Assembly: GCA_015059095.1 (NCBI GenBank)
Contig: SVBA01000007.1
Location: 1 to 64,000 of the forward strand
Length of the DNA: 64,000 nt
Reading direction: 5' to 3'
DNA from: Erysipelotrichaceae bacterium
Lineage (GTDB): Bacteria; Bacillota_I; Bacilli_A; RFN20; CAG-449
Shown here: positions 33,608 to 43,189 of the stretch, piece after piece
Layout: each line of letters starts with the position of its first letter
How positions within the stretch are numbered: the stretch's first letter is position 1
The notes under the pieces: generated by a model
What the model was told of the DNA's origin: nothing
The model's database searches: none
The model's input: only the letters and a program-made list of their open reading frames with translations
Translations under genes and position numbers: made by a program

Positions 33608-34825
33608 CTAGTCGCAGCATTTATAGTTATATACAGGTTTAATTATTTTTACTACTTCTACAGTATCTTGAATATTATCAAGTATAGATTCTATTGGTTT
33701 ATAAGCAAATGGTGATTCATCGATTGTAGAATAGTTTACTGAAGTTGTATAAATACCTTCCATTGACTTTTCATAATCTTCTAAATCAATTGCCACTTTC
33801 GCATCAGCTCGAGATAATAAACGTCCTGCTCCATGTGGTGCAGAATAGTTATATTCTTCATTACCTTTTCCTTTACAAATTAAACATCCATCACGCATAT
33901 TAATTGGTATTAAAACTAATTGATCTTTATAGGCTGCTATCGCACCTTTACGTAAAATCATATCTTTCATATTTATATAGTTATGAACTGTTTCAAATCC
34001 ATCTAAAGAAGCGTAGTTTAAGCCTAAAAAGTTAACTATTTTTTTAGCAATTATCTCACGGTTTTTTTCTGCAAATTTTTGACAGATGTCCATATCAAAT
34101 ATATAATCGTCAAACAATTTTCCTTCAACATAACATAAATCAGAAGGTATAGGTAATTTAATAGTCATCGCATCAATTTCTTTTAATTTTTGTTCGATAT
34201 ATTTAGATTTACCTTCCTTTTTGTATTGTTTAATAACATTTTGTTTTTCTTCAAATTTATTATAGACCTTATCTTGATGATACATCTTTGCAGCGCGTTG
34301 ATAAAATTTTGCTACTTGATTACCCAAGTTACGTGATCCAGTATGAATTATTAAATATAAATTTCCTTCATCGTCTTTATCAACTTCAATAAAATGATTT
34401 CCTCCACCTAAAGTACCTAATGATTTCTTTAAATAAGTTGTTTTCTTTAAATATTGAAAACATTTTAATTTAGTTATGTCAATTGAATGGTCTACGATAT
34501 GCTCGTTTACATTCATTCCAGAAGGGATGTTATCTTTAATAAAGTTATCTAATTTTTCATAGTCTATATCAATTTTGCCAAGATTAACTAATTTCATTCC
34601 ACAACCGATATCGACACCGACTAAATTAGGAACAACTTTATCCTTTATAGTAATTGTAGTTCCAATTACACATCCTACTCCTGCATGACAATCAGGCATA
34701 ATACGTACTTTAGCACCTTTAATAAATTCTTGATTTAATAATTCTATTACTTGAGAAATAGTATTTTCACCTATGATATCTGCATATATAGTAGCTGCGT
34801 TATATTTTCCTTGTACTTCAATCAT
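33608..34825 (-). CDS. rtcB: RtcB RNA-splicing ligase
   Basis: A 405-residue 3'-phosphate RNA ligase. Metal ligands are in PDCHAG, VGVDIGCGM and GGGNHFIE; the His that takes GMP is in SAPHGAGRLLSR. It joins 2',3'-cyclic phosphate (or 3'-phosphate) RNA ends to 5'-OH ends using GTP and Mn2+, and in bacteria serves RNA repair. The length fits the short bacterial RtcB branch. No archease or RtcR gene is adjacent, so its trigger is unknown. Confidence 0.93.
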   Translation of the reverse strand: MIEVQGKYNAATIYADIIGENTISQVIELLNQEFIKGAKVRIMPDCHAGVGCVIGTTITIKDKVVPNLVGVDIGCGMKLVNLGKIDIDYEKLDNFIKDNIPSGMNVNEHIVDHSIDITKLKCFQYLKKTTYLKKSLGTLGGGNHFIEVDKDDEGNLYLIIHTGSRNLGNQVAKFYQRAAKMYHQDKVYNKFEEKQNVIKQYKKEGKSKYIEQKLKEIDAMTIKLPIPSDLCYVEGKLFDDYIFDMDICQKFAEKNREIIAKKIVNFLGLNYASLDGFETVHNYINMKDMILRKGAIAAYKDQLVLIPINMRDGCLICKGKGNEEYNYSAPHGAGRLLSRADAKVAIDLEDYEKSMEGIYTTSVNYSTIDESPFAYKPIESILDNIQDTVEVVKIIKPVYNYKCCD

Positions 34826-34912
34826 ACTTTTTCCCTCCTTACACCTATATTATCTTATACTTTTTAATGAAAATAAATGTGCAATATAAATTATTTTTTG
34901 GACCCCGGCCAT

Positions 34913-34941
34913 TTGACTAGTTAAAAATAATAGTATATAAT
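34913..34941 (+). promoter_or_regulatory. Promoter of the WYL/HAD operon
   Basis: TTGACT (34913-34918), 17-bp spacer, TATAAT (34936-34941): near-consensus sigma-A promoter. The short leader can fold ACCCC/AGGGT just upstream of the TGAGGT ribosome site. Confidence 0.8.
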
Positions 34942-34982
34942 GATTAAAAAAGACCCCTTTTTAGGGTATATGAGGTATATTT

Positions 34983-35987
34983 ATGGAAGAAAAAATTAAA
35001 ATTCATCTTTCAAAAGATGTCTATGATGTATTAATTAAAGATTGTGAAGCATTTGAATTTTATAAAACTAATGGTCAAATAAATAAAAATGCTTTTTTAA
35101 CTAAACTCATCAATAATTATTACAAATCTTATCAAGAAAAAGAAAACATTTTAATTAGCCTAATAGAAAAAGAATTAAAAGAAGAATTATCTACTTATAA
35201 AGAATTAACTTTGAGAATAGTAAATAAATTAAACAAACTTTCTTCTTCACCTAATAAAGAAAAATTTTCTTCTTTAATATCTTTAAAACCTACTAAAGAA
35301 ACTCAAATGGCACTTTCTTATATAGAAAAATATCTACTAAATCAAACAGGCATATCTGAATTCTTTAGAAATATGTTCACTTCTTATGCCTCTTTACCTC
35401 AAGATCAAAGAGAAAAAATCATTTTTAAAACTCAATATGAAACATTGATTAAAGCAATTAAAGAAAATAAAAAAGTGTTCTTTACTACTAAAGCTGGAAG
35501 AGGTCAAACTCATGAATCTTCACCATTTAGTATAACAACATCAAAAGAAGAACTTCATTGTTACTTATTAACTAAATATAAAGAACAATGTAAAACATAT
35601 CGATTAAATAGAATTGAAGAAGTAACAATTATTAATGAAGAAAGAGAATTTAATCAATCAGACATTGAACAATTTAACAAAATGATTGAACATGGTCCTC
35701 AATTCACTTATGAAGAAAATGAAGAAATAACAATTGTCAAACTAAATGAAAGAGGTAAGGCACTATATAAAGCCCACTATGTTCATCGCCCTAATGTAGA
35801 TTTTATCGAAGGAGACTATTATTATTTTTCTTGTTCTCATTCTCATATTAAAACTTATTTTAGAAGATTTGGTAAAAACGCTTATATAGTTTCACCTTAT
35901 TCCCTTCAAAAAGATTTTATTAAATTTTATAAGCAAGCTCATGAATCTTATATAGAAAACGGAAGACTCAAAAAAGGAGAAAAATAA
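34983..35987 (+). CDS. WYL-domain protein with ribbon-helix-helix-like N-terminus
   Basis: A 334-residue protein. The N-terminus (KIHLSKDVYDVLIKDCEAFEFYK...NAFLTKLINNYY) looks like a ribbon-helix-helix or similar DNA-binding start. The C-terminal half contains a WYL domain: a strand/loop with LHCYLLTKYKEQCKTYRLNRIEEV. WYL proteins bind nucleic acids or nucleotides and regulate DNA-damage or defence genes. It is not in a defence cluster here; it is one base ahead of a HAD phosphatase gene, in one operon. Confidence 0.65.
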   Translation: MEEKIKIHLSKDVYDVLIKDCEAFEFYKTNGQINKNAFLTKLINNYYKSYQEKENILISLIEKELKEELSTYKELTLRIVNKLNKLSSSPNKEKFSSLISLKPTKETQMALSYIEKYLLNQTGISEFFRNMFTSYASLPQDQREKIIFKTQYETLIKAIKENKKVFFTTKAGRGQTHESSPFSITTSKEELHCYLLTKYKEQCKTYRLNRIEEVTIINEEREFNQSDIEQFNKMIEHGPQFTYEENEEITIVKLNERGKALYKAHYVHRPNVDFIEGDYYYFSCSHSHIKTYFRRFGKNAYIVSPYSLQKDFIKFYKQAHESYIENGRLKKGEK

Positions 35988-35988
35988 A

Positions 35989-36696
35989 ATGTTAAAAGCA
36001 GTACTATTTGATTTAGATGGAACTTTGCTTCCAATGAATGAAGAAACATTTATCCCTAAATATTTAGATTTACTTTCCACTCGTATGGAATCTAAAGGAT
36101 ATAACAAAGAAACCTTTATTAAGGTCTTATGGTCAGGAACAAAAAAGATGTATTTAAACGATGGAACAAAAACAAATGAGGAGGTTTTTTGGGGAGAATT
36201 TGCATCTTACTTTGGTAATGATGCATTAAAAGATAAAAATTATATTGATGAATTTTATACAAATGAATTTCTTCAAACTAAATCTGAATGTCAAGACAAT
36301 CCACTAGCAAAACAAATAGTTAAATTTGTTAAAGAGAATAATTTGCTTTGTATTTTATCTACTAATCCTTTATTCCCTCGAGTCGCGACTAAATCTAGAA
36401 TGGGATTTGTAAATTTACAAGAAACAGATTTTGATTATTATTCATATTATGAAAACTCGAAATATACAAAACCTAATCCATTATATTTTCAAGACATCTT
36501 AGATAGATATAATTTAAAACCAAAAGAAGTTATTCTATTTGGCAATAACACTTATGAAGATGGAGAATGTGCCTATCAATTAGGAATGAAAACATACTTA
36601 GTTAAAGGTTATATTATTTATAATTCTAAAGCCGTTCATACATTCCAAGAAATCGAAATGGAAGAAGTAATCTCTACAATAAAAAATCATTTATAG
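35989..36696 (+). CDS. HAD superfamily hydrolase
   Basis: A 235-residue HAD phosphatase: motif I FDLDGTLLP (D8, D10), motif II LSTNP, motif III Lys in KYTKPNPLYF and motif IV LFGNNTYED. The alpha-helical cap lies between motifs I and II. Probably a phosphoglycolate- or nucleotide-type phosphatase; substrate unknown. Second gene of the WYL operon, GGAG ribosome site inside the upstream gene end. Confidence 0.85.
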   Translation: MLKAVLFDLDGTLLPMNEETFIPKYLDLLSTRMESKGYNKETFIKVLWSGTKKMYLNDGTKTNEEVFWGEFASYFGNDALKDKNYIDEFYTNEFLQTKSECQDNPLAKQIVKFVKENNLLCILSTNPLFPRVATKSRMGFVNLQETDFDYYSYYENSKYTKPNPLYFQDILDRYNLKPKEVILFGNNTYEDGECAYQLGMKTYLVKGYIIYNSKAVHTFQEIEMEEVISTIKNHL

Positions 36697-36716
36697 AAGA
36701 ATAATTCTTCTATTTT
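36694..36716 (+). terminator. Terminator of the WYL/HAD operon
   Basis: TAGAAGAAT-A-ATTCTTCTA palindrome at the stop codon, followed by TTTTAT. Confidence 0.65.
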
Positions 36717-36778
36717 ATATAATTTCGACTCTATTTATTTTTTAAAAATTTTTTTATTAAAAATTAGAAAACTTTTAC

Positions 36779-36808
36779 TTGTATAATATTTCTTGACTAT
36801 GCTAGAAT
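36779..36808 (+). promoter_or_regulatory. Promoter of the pyr operon
   Basis: Extended -10 TGCTAGAAT (36800-36808) with TTGTAT (36779-36784) at 18 bp as a possible -35; TTGACT also occurs at 36794. The leader is only ~65 nt and shows no PyrR-binding anti-antiterminator or terminator, so attenuation of the B. subtilis type is not visible. Confidence 0.5.
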
Positions 36809-36876
36809 ATTGCAAGGTTAGGTATTAACTAATCATTATTATATTAATATATAAAAGAATTTAGGAGGTTAGAGTT

Positions 36877-37755
36877 ATGAAACTAAAAGGTCTACTAACA
36901 CTAAAAGATTTATCTACAAAATCCATTATGGATATAATTTCCTATTCTTTAGATATCAAAAACGGGTTGAGTGTCTCTTATTCAAACAAGAGATTCGCAA
37001 CCCTTTTTTTTGAGAACTCTACAAGAACTCATTATTCATTCATTATGGCATTAAAAAAATTAGGAATCGATGTAATTGATTGTAATGTAGGAGTTTCTTC
37101 CGTTCAAAAAGGAGAATCGCTATATGATACAATTAAAACTTTTGAATCTATTGGAGTTGATGGAGTAGTTGTTAGACACACTAAAGATGAATATTTTAAA
37201 GAATTAGAAGGAATCAATATTCCAGTTTTTAATGGCGGAGATGGAAAATCAAATCATCCTACTCAATCATTACTAGATTTAATGACCATCTATGAAGAAT
37301 ATGGAAAATTTGAAGGATTAAAATGTTGTATTATTGGTGATATATCGCATTCAAGAGTTGCCCATACAAATATCGAAGTTATGGAAAGACTAGGAATGGA
37401 AGTATATATTTCTGGACCAGAAGAATTTAACGATGGATCTGCTAAATACTTAGATTTAGATACTGCAATTGAAGAAATGGATGTCATTATGCTACTAAGA
37501 GTACAATTTGAAAGACATACAGAATCAATGTCAATGACCAAAGAAGAATATCATTCTCGTTATGGACTAACTATGGATAAAGTAGAAAAAATGAAAGAAA
37601 ATGCAATCATTCTACACCCTGCACCATTTAATAGAGAAGTTGAAATTGCTTCTAGTGTTGTTGAATGTAGTAAATCAAGAATATTTAAACAAATGACAAA
37701 TGGAGTTTATGTCCGTATGGCATCGATCTCTATGGTATTGGATGGTAAGTTATGA
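36877..37755 (+). CDS. pyrB: Aspartate carbamoyltransferase catalytic chain
   Basis: 292 residues; condenses carbamoyl phosphate and aspartate to N-carbamoyl-aspartate. Carbamoyl-phosphate loop FENSTRTHYSF, mobile-loop Ser/Lys in SSVQKGESLYDT, VVRHT, DGKSNHPTQSLLDL, GDISHSRVAH and LLRVQFERH are all intact. A regulatory PyrI is absent, as in other Bacillota. First gene of an eight-gene operon, with TTAGGAGG ribosome site; its TGA stop overlaps the pyrC ATG. Confidence 0.95.
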   Translation: MKLKGLLTLKDLSTKSIMDIISYSLDIKNGLSVSYSNKRFATLFFENSTRTHYSFIMALKKLGIDVIDCNVGVSSVQKGESLYDTIKTFESIGVDGVVVRHTKDEYFKELEGINIPVFNGGDGKSNHPTQSLLDLMTIYEEYGKFEGLKCCIIGDISHSRVAHTNIEVMERLGMEVYISGPEEFNDGSAKYLDLDTAIEEMDVIMLLRVQFERHTESMSMTKEEYHSRYGLTMDKVEKMKENAIILHPAPFNREVEIASSVVECSKSRIFKQMTNGVYVRMASISMVLDGKL

Positions 37756-38951
37756 TTTTAAGAAACGGTTATATTTTATTAGACAATAAATTAGTAAGAA
37801 AAGATATTGAAATTACTAATGGAATAATCACTAAAATTGAAGATTCTATTGATTGTAAAGAATATATCGATTGTAAAGAGGGTTGGATAATTGAAGGAGC
37901 AGTTGATGTTCACGTTCATTTAAGAGAGCCAGGATTCACTCATAAAGAAACAATTCTTTCAGGAACAAAAGCAAGTGCAAAAGGCGGAGTTACAACTATT
38001 ATGTCGATGCCTAATCTTAAACCATGCCCTGATTCAATTGAAAATTTAAAAGTACAAGAAGATATCATTGCTAGAGATGCTCAAGTTCACGTTTATCCTT
38101 ATGCTGCAGTTACTAAAGGTCAATTAGGACAAGAAAATTCTGATTTAGAATCTTTATGTAAAAAAGTTAAAGCAATTACAGATGATGGAGTTGGAGTAAA
38201 TAACATTGACTTATTAATTAAAGCGATGGAATATGCAAAAAAATACAATATTGTAATCGCAAGTCATGCTGAAGACTTAGTAGATTCAAAATTACCTCAA
38301 GGGGAATATGTAGCAGTCAGAAGAGAAATCGAACTAGCAAAACAAATTGGTTGTAAATATCACTTCTGTCATATGTCCACTAAAGAATCATTCGATGCTA
38401 TTAGACAAGCACATAAAGAAGGATACACAAATATTACTTGTGAAGTTTCACCTCATCATCTTTTACTAAATGAAAATATGATTAAAGATGCAAATTGGAA
38501 AATGAATCCTCCTTTAAGAAGTGAAGAAAATAGAAAAGAAACTATTAAGGCCCTATTAGATGGAACTGCTCTTATGATTGCTTCAGATCATGCTCCACAT
38601 GCAAAAGAAGAAAAAGAACAAGAATATTCTAAAGCTCCAAATGGAATTATTGGAATAGAAACTATGCTTCCACTTATCTATACTCACTTTGTAGATAAAG
38701 GAATCGCTACTCATTCAGATTTTTTAAACTGGTTTGTTTATAATCCAATTAAAGTATTCTCTCTTCCTGAAAGAAAACTAGAAGTAGGCTATCCAGGAGA
38801 TTTAACAGTTTTAGATATAAATACACTAAGAAAATATACAAAAGAAGAAATTCTTTCATTAAGTACAAACTCTCCATATATCGATATGGAAATGAAAGGA
38901 TTCCCTCTATTAACATTAGTAAATGGAAAAATTGTTTGGGAGGTTAAATAA
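37752..38951 (+). CDS. pyrC: Dihydroorotase (class I)
   Basis: 399 residues; cyclises carbamoyl-aspartate to dihydroorotate. Metal ligands in DVHVHLREPG, SHAEDL, HFCHMST and the catalytic Asp in ASDHAPHAKEEK. The length fits the Bacillus class I enzyme. The start overlaps the pyrB stop by 4 nt (ATGA) and carA starts immediately after its stop. Confidence 0.95.
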   Translation: MILRNGYILLDNKLVRKDIEITNGIITKIEDSIDCKEYIDCKEGWIIEGAVDVHVHLREPGFTHKETILSGTKASAKGGVTTIMSMPNLKPCPDSIENLKVQEDIIARDAQVHVYPYAAVTKGQLGQENSDLESLCKKVKAITDDGVGVNNIDLLIKAMEYAKKYNIVIASHAEDLVDSKLPQGEYVAVRREIELAKQIGCKYHFCHMSTKESFDAIRQAHKEGYTNITCEVSPHHLLLNENMIKDANWKMNPPLRSEENRKETIKALLDGTALMIASDHAPHAKEEKEQEYSKAPNGIIGIETMLPLIYTHFVDKGIATHSDFLNWFVYNPIKVFSLPERKLEVGYPGDLTVLDINTLRKYTKEEILSLSTNSPYIDMEMKGFPLLTLVNGKIVWEVK

Positions 38952-40001
38952 ATGAAATTAATTTTGGAAAATGGAAAAGTATATTCCGGTCTAAATTTCG
39001 GATCAAATGAAAAGAAAATAGGTGAATTATGCTTTGTAACTTCAATGGTAGGTTATCAAGATATATTATCTGATCCTTCATACTATGGAAAAATTGTTTG
39101 TATGTCATATCCTCTAATTGGTAACTATGGTTTATCTGATGATGATTATGATTTCAAAAACATTCATGTCAGAGGTTATGTAGTAAAAGAAAATAATGAT
39201 TTACCTTCTAACTTTAGATCAACTAGAACTCTATCCGAAGCAATGGAAGAAAATCATGTAACAGGTATTCAAGGTATTGACACTAGAGAGTTAGTAAAAT
39301 TGCTAAGAGATCAAGGTTTACAAAAGGCGATGATCACTTCTGATGAAGATGATTTAGAATCTTGTTTAAAAGAATTAAAAGAATATCAAGAAGTAGAAAA
39401 TCAAGTAGAACAAGTTTCTTGTAAAAAGATTTGGTATAGTAGAACAACTAATCCAATTAAAACTCTTGTAATTGTTGATTTAGGTATTAAAACATCTTTA
39501 GTAAAATATCTAAATAGTTATGGATTGAATATTATTGTTGTTCCATATAACACAACTTTAGAACAAATAAAAAGATTAAAACCAAATGGAATTATTATTT
39601 CAAATGGTCCTGGTAATCCTAACTACTATAAAGAAATTATCTCATTAATTAATGAGATAAAAGGTACTTATCCTCTATTAGGATTAGGTTTAGGATCACA
39701 ATTAATCGCATTAAGTTATGGTGCAGAAGTCACAAAAATGAAACATGGACATCAAGGAAGTAACTTCCCAATTAGAAATGTTTCCCTAGATAAAATAGAA
39801 ATCGGTTCACAAAATCATTTCTATTCAATTAAATTAAACAATATTAAAGAATTACAAATAACTCATGAAAATGTTTTAGATAGAGATGTTGAAGGATTTA
39901 TCGACCCCAAAAATGAAGTAATAGGAATTCAATACTTAATCCAAGAAACATTAAATAAAGACGAAGATGTAGTCTCTAACTTCATCAAATTATTAAAATA
40001 G
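38952..40001 (+). CDS. carA: Carbamoyl-phosphate synthase small subunit, glutaminase triad lost
   Basis: 349 residues and clearly CarA: an intact N-terminal domain (VTSMVGYQDILSDPSYYGKIV, GIDTREL) and a class I glutaminase fold (SNGPGNP, GHQGSNFP, SQNH). But the nucleophile elbow, normally GICLGHQ, reads GLGLGSQ, so Cys is Gly246; and the C-terminal QYHPEA reads QYLIQE, so the catalytic His and Glu are Leu329 and Gln331. The subunit cannot hydrolyse glutamine and probably only supports CarB, which would then use free ammonia. Codons checked directly (39687-39689 GGT; 39936-39938 TTA). It lies between pyrC and carB with tight spacing. Confidence 0.93.
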   Translation: MKLILENGKVYSGLNFGSNEKKIGELCFVTSMVGYQDILSDPSYYGKIVCMSYPLIGNYGLSDDDYDFKNIHVRGYVVKENNDLPSNFRSTRTLSEAMEENHVTGIQGIDTRELVKLLRDQGLQKAMITSDEDDLESCLKELKEYQEVENQVEQVSCKKIWYSRTTNPIKTLVIVDLGIKTSLVKYLNSYGLNIIVVPYNTTLEQIKRLKPNGIIISNGPGNPNYYKEIISLINEIKGTYPLLGLGLGSQLIALSYGAEVTKMKHGHQGSNFPIRNVSLDKIEIGSQNHFYSIKLNNIKELQITHENVLDRDVEGFIDPKNEVIGIQYLIQETLNKDEDVVSNFIKLLK

Positions 40002-40012
40002 GAGGAATCAAT

Positions 40013-43000
40013 ATGCCAAGAAGAACAGACATTAAAAAAATCATGGTAATTGGTTCAGGTCCTATTATCATTGGTCAAGCAGCAGAATTTGATTATGCTG
40101 GTACTCAAGCTTGTCTAGCATTAAAAGAAGAAGGATATAAAGTAATTTTAGTAAACTCTAATCCTGCGACAATTATGACTGACACAAAAATTGCAGATAA
40201 AATCTACATGGAACCATTAGATTTGGAACATGTCGCAAAAATTATTCGTTATGAAAGACCTGATGGATTAATTTGTTCAATGGGTGGACAAACTGGTCTT
40301 AATTTAGGTATGCAACTACATACAAAAGGTATTTTAGAAGAATGTCATGTAGAATTATTAGGAACATCATTTGATGCAATTAATAAAGCAGAAGACAGAG
40401 AAGCATTTAAAGATTTATGTTTAGAAATTGGAGAACCAATAATCGAATCAGAAATTGCTACTACATTAGAAGAAACAATCGCAGCAGCAGAAAAAATTGG
40501 TTATCCTATCATCTTAAGACCAGCATTTACTTTAGGTGGTACTGGTGGAGGTTTTGCAGACAACCTTGAAGAATTAATTCCACTTGCTAAAAACGCATTA
40601 AAGTTATCACCAGTAAGCCAAGTATTAGTAGAAAAATCAATTAAAGGCTATAAAGAAATCGAATTTGAAGTAATTAGAGATAAAAACGATACTGCTCTAG
40701 CAGTATGCTCAATGGAAAATGTCGATCCAGTCGGCATCCATACTGGTGATAGTATCGTAGTTGCTCCTTCTCAAACATTAAATACCAAAGAATATTCAAT
40801 GTTAAGAAATGCAGCCTTAAAAATCATTAAAGCATTAAAAATTGAAGGTGGATGTAATGTTCAATTCTCTTTAGATCCTCTTTCATTTAAATATTATGTT
40901 ATCGAAGTTAACCCTAGAGTTTCTAGATCATCTGCTTTAGCTTCTAAAGCAAGTGGTTTTCCTATCGCTCGAGTAAGTGCAAAAATTGCATGTGGATTAA
41001 GACTTGATGAAATTAAAATTTCCTCTACTTATGCATGTTTTGAACCAACTATTGACTATATAGTTGCTAAACTTCCTAGATTCCCATTTGATAAATTTGC
41101 TGATGCAAATAGAAGTTTATCTACTCAAATGAAAGCAACTGGCGAAGTAATGGCAATTGGTCGTACTTTCGAAGAAGCTCTATTAAAAGGCGTTAGATCA
41201 TTAGAAAATAAAGTTGACCATTTAGAAATTCCTCACTTTAAAAATAAAACAGTAGAAGAATTATTAAATATCATTTCTGAACACACTGATGAAAGACTAT
41301 ATGCTATTGCAGAAGCATTAAGACTAGGTGCAACAGTAGATGAAATTTATGACTTAACAAAGATTGATAGATTCTTCTTAGATAAGATTGTAAATATATT
41401 AAATATTGAAAATGAAGTTAAAGAAAATCATTGGGATTTAAAAATATTTAAAAAGGCTAAAGCTAATGGCTTTAGTGATTCATATTTAGCGAAAATCTAT
41501 GGTGTAACTCCTGTTGAAATCTATAATTTTAGAAAAGAAAATAACATCTATCCAGTATATAAATTTATTGATACATGTGCAGGAGAATTTGATTCATATG
41601 TTCCTTATTTTTATTCAACATATGAAAATCAAAATGAATCTATTAGAACAGATAAAAAGAAAATTGTTGTACTAGGTTCAGGACCAATTAGAATTGGCCA
41701 AGGTGTTGAATTTGATTACACTACTGTACATGCTATTTGGGGAATTAGTGAAAAAGGTTATGAAGCTATCATCATTAATAATAACCCAGAAACTGTTTCT
41801 ACAGACTATACGGTTTCAGATAAATTATACTTTGAACCATTAACATTTGAAGATGTAATGAATGTTATCGATTTCGAAAAGCCAGAAGGTGTTGTAGTTG
41901 CTTTAGGTGGTCAAACTGCGATTAACTTAGCATCTAAACTAGATAAAGCAGGAATTAAAATTTTTGGTTCTTCATCTCAATCAATTGACCTAGCAGAAGA
42001 TAGAGACTTATTTGAAAAAGCTATGGAAGAAATTAATATTCCAATGCCAAAAGGTTATGGAGTCTATACATTAGAAGAAGCATTAAATGCCGCTAGAGAA
42101 ATTACTTACCCTGTTCTAGTAAGACCTTCATTTGTATTAGGCGGAAGAATGATGCACATTGTTTATGATGAAGAAGATTTAAGAATCAAAGTTCAAGAAG
42201 CTCTAAACTTTGATAATGAACACCCTATCTTAATAGATAAATACATCTCCGGACAAGAATGTGAAGTAGATGCGATTTGTGATGGAGAAAATGTATTTAT
42301 TCCAGGTATTATGGAACATATCGAAAAAACAGGCGTTCACTCAGGTGACTCAATGAGTGTCTACCCTCCATATTCACTATCTCAAAAAGTTATCGATACA
42401 ATTATTGACTATACAACTAGAATCGGTATTAAACTTCAAATGATTGGTTTATTTAATATTCAATTCATTGTAGATAGTAAAGACAATGTTTACATTATTG
42501 AAGTAAATCCTCGTTCTTCAAGAACTGTGCCATTCTTAGGTAAATCAACAGGATACCCTATTGCAAATATTGCTACTAAAGTAATGCTTGGGGATAAATT
42601 AAAAGATTTAGGTTACGTAGGATTAGGTGAAAAACGTAAAAGATGGTATGTTAAGTCGCCTACTTTCTCATTCTCAAAGATTCATGGAATGGATGTAGTA
42701 TTATCTCCAGAAATGAAATCAACTGGTGAAGCAATTGGTTATGATTATTCTTTAAATAGAGCTTTATATAAATCTTTAAGAGCATCTGGACTAAGAGTAT
42801 CTAACTATGGAACAATTTTTGTAAGTGTTTCGAATAAAGAAAAAGAAAATATTCTACCAATTGTTAGAAGATTCTATGATTTAGGTTTCAATATTGAAGC
42901 GACTAAAGGAACTGCTAACTTCTTAAAAGAAAATGGTATCAAAACTAGAATTAAAAAGAAAATCTCTGAAGGATCAGACGAAATCTTGGAATCAATTAAA

Positions 43001-43186
43001 AAAGGATATGTTACTTACGTAATTAATTCTCCAACAACTAATGATTCAGTAAATGATGGAAAATTAATTAGAAGAGCTGCAATTGACAATAACGTTCCTG
43101 TATTCACTTGCTTAGATACAGTTAGAGTATTATTAGATGTATTAGAAGAAATCACTATGAAGATTTCAGTCATTGATGAGGAGTAA
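40013..43186 (+). CDS. carB: Carbamoyl-phosphate synthase large subunit
   Basis: 1057 residues with the two-fold ATP-grasp architecture: the N-terminal carboxyphosphate half (MVIGSGPIIIGQAAEFDYAG, MGGQTGLNL), oligomerisation region (~400-550), and the carbamate-phosphorylating half beginning VVLGSGPIRIGQGVEFDY, followed by the allosteric MGS-like domain (~935-1057). Both halves look intact. It makes carbamoyl phosphate from bicarbonate, 2 ATP and ammonia. As the partner CarA has lost its glutaminase triad, ammonia should come directly from the cytoplasm. Confidence 0.96.
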   Translation: MPRRTDIKKIMVIGSGPIIIGQAAEFDYAGTQACLALKEEGYKVILVNSNPATIMTDTKIADKIYMEPLDLEHVAKIIRYERPDGLICSMGGQTGLNLGMQLHTKGILEECHVELLGTSFDAINKAEDREAFKDLCLEIGEPIIESEIATTLEETIAAAEKIGYPIILRPAFTLGGTGGGFADNLEELIPLAKNALKLSPVSQVLVEKSIKGYKEIEFEVIRDKNDTALAVCSMENVDPVGIHTGDSIVVAPSQTLNTKEYSMLRNAALKIIKALKIEGGCNVQFSLDPLSFKYYVIEVNPRVSRSSALASKASGFPIARVSAKIACGLRLDEIKISSTYACFEPTIDYIVAKLPRFPFDKFADANRSLSTQMKATGEVMAIGRTFEEALLKGVRSLENKVDHLEIPHFKNKTVEELLNIISEHTDERLYAIAEALRLGATVDEIYDLTKIDRFFLDKIVNILNIENEVKENHWDLKIFKKAKANGFSDSYLAKIYGVTPVEIYNFRKENNIYPVYKFIDTCAGEFDSYVPYFYSTYENQNESIRTDKKKIVVLGSGPIRIGQGVEFDYTTVHAIWGISEKGYEAIIINNNPETVSTDYTVSDKLYFEPLTFEDVMNVIDFEKPEGVVVALGGQTAINLASKLDKAGIKIFGSSSQSIDLAEDRDLFEKAMEEINIPMPKGYGVYTLEEALNAAREITYPVLVRPSFVLGGRMMHIVYDEEDLRIKVQEALNFDNEHPILIDKYISGQECEVDAICDGENVFIPGIMEHIEKTGVHSGDSMSVYPPYSLSQKVIDTIIDYTTRIGIKLQMIGLFNIQFIVDSKDNVYIIEVNPRSSRTVPFLGKSTGYPIANIATKVMLGDKLKDLGYVGLGEKRKRWYVKSPTFSFSKIHGMDVVLSPEMKSTGEAIGYDYSLNRALYKSLRASGLRVSNYGTIFVSVSNKEKENILPIVRRFYDLGFNIEATKGTANFLKENGIKTRIKKKISEGSDEILESIKKGYVTYVINSPTTNDSVNDGKLIRRAAIDNNVPVFTCLDTVRVLLDVLEEITMKISVIDEE

Positions 43187-43189
43187 GCT

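Noticed and set aside
37752-37755. Possible use of TGA as tryptophan (Mycoplasma code)
   Set aside because: TGA ends pyrB at the expected length, overlapping the pyrC ATG, and ends the RelB-type antitoxin in the same way; Trp is coded by TGG.
39687-39938. CarA triad loss as a frameshift or sequencing artefact
   Set aside because: The frame is continuous, flanking motifs (SNGPGNP, GHQGSN, SQNH) are intact, and the three replaced residues lie in two separate segments ~250 bp apart.
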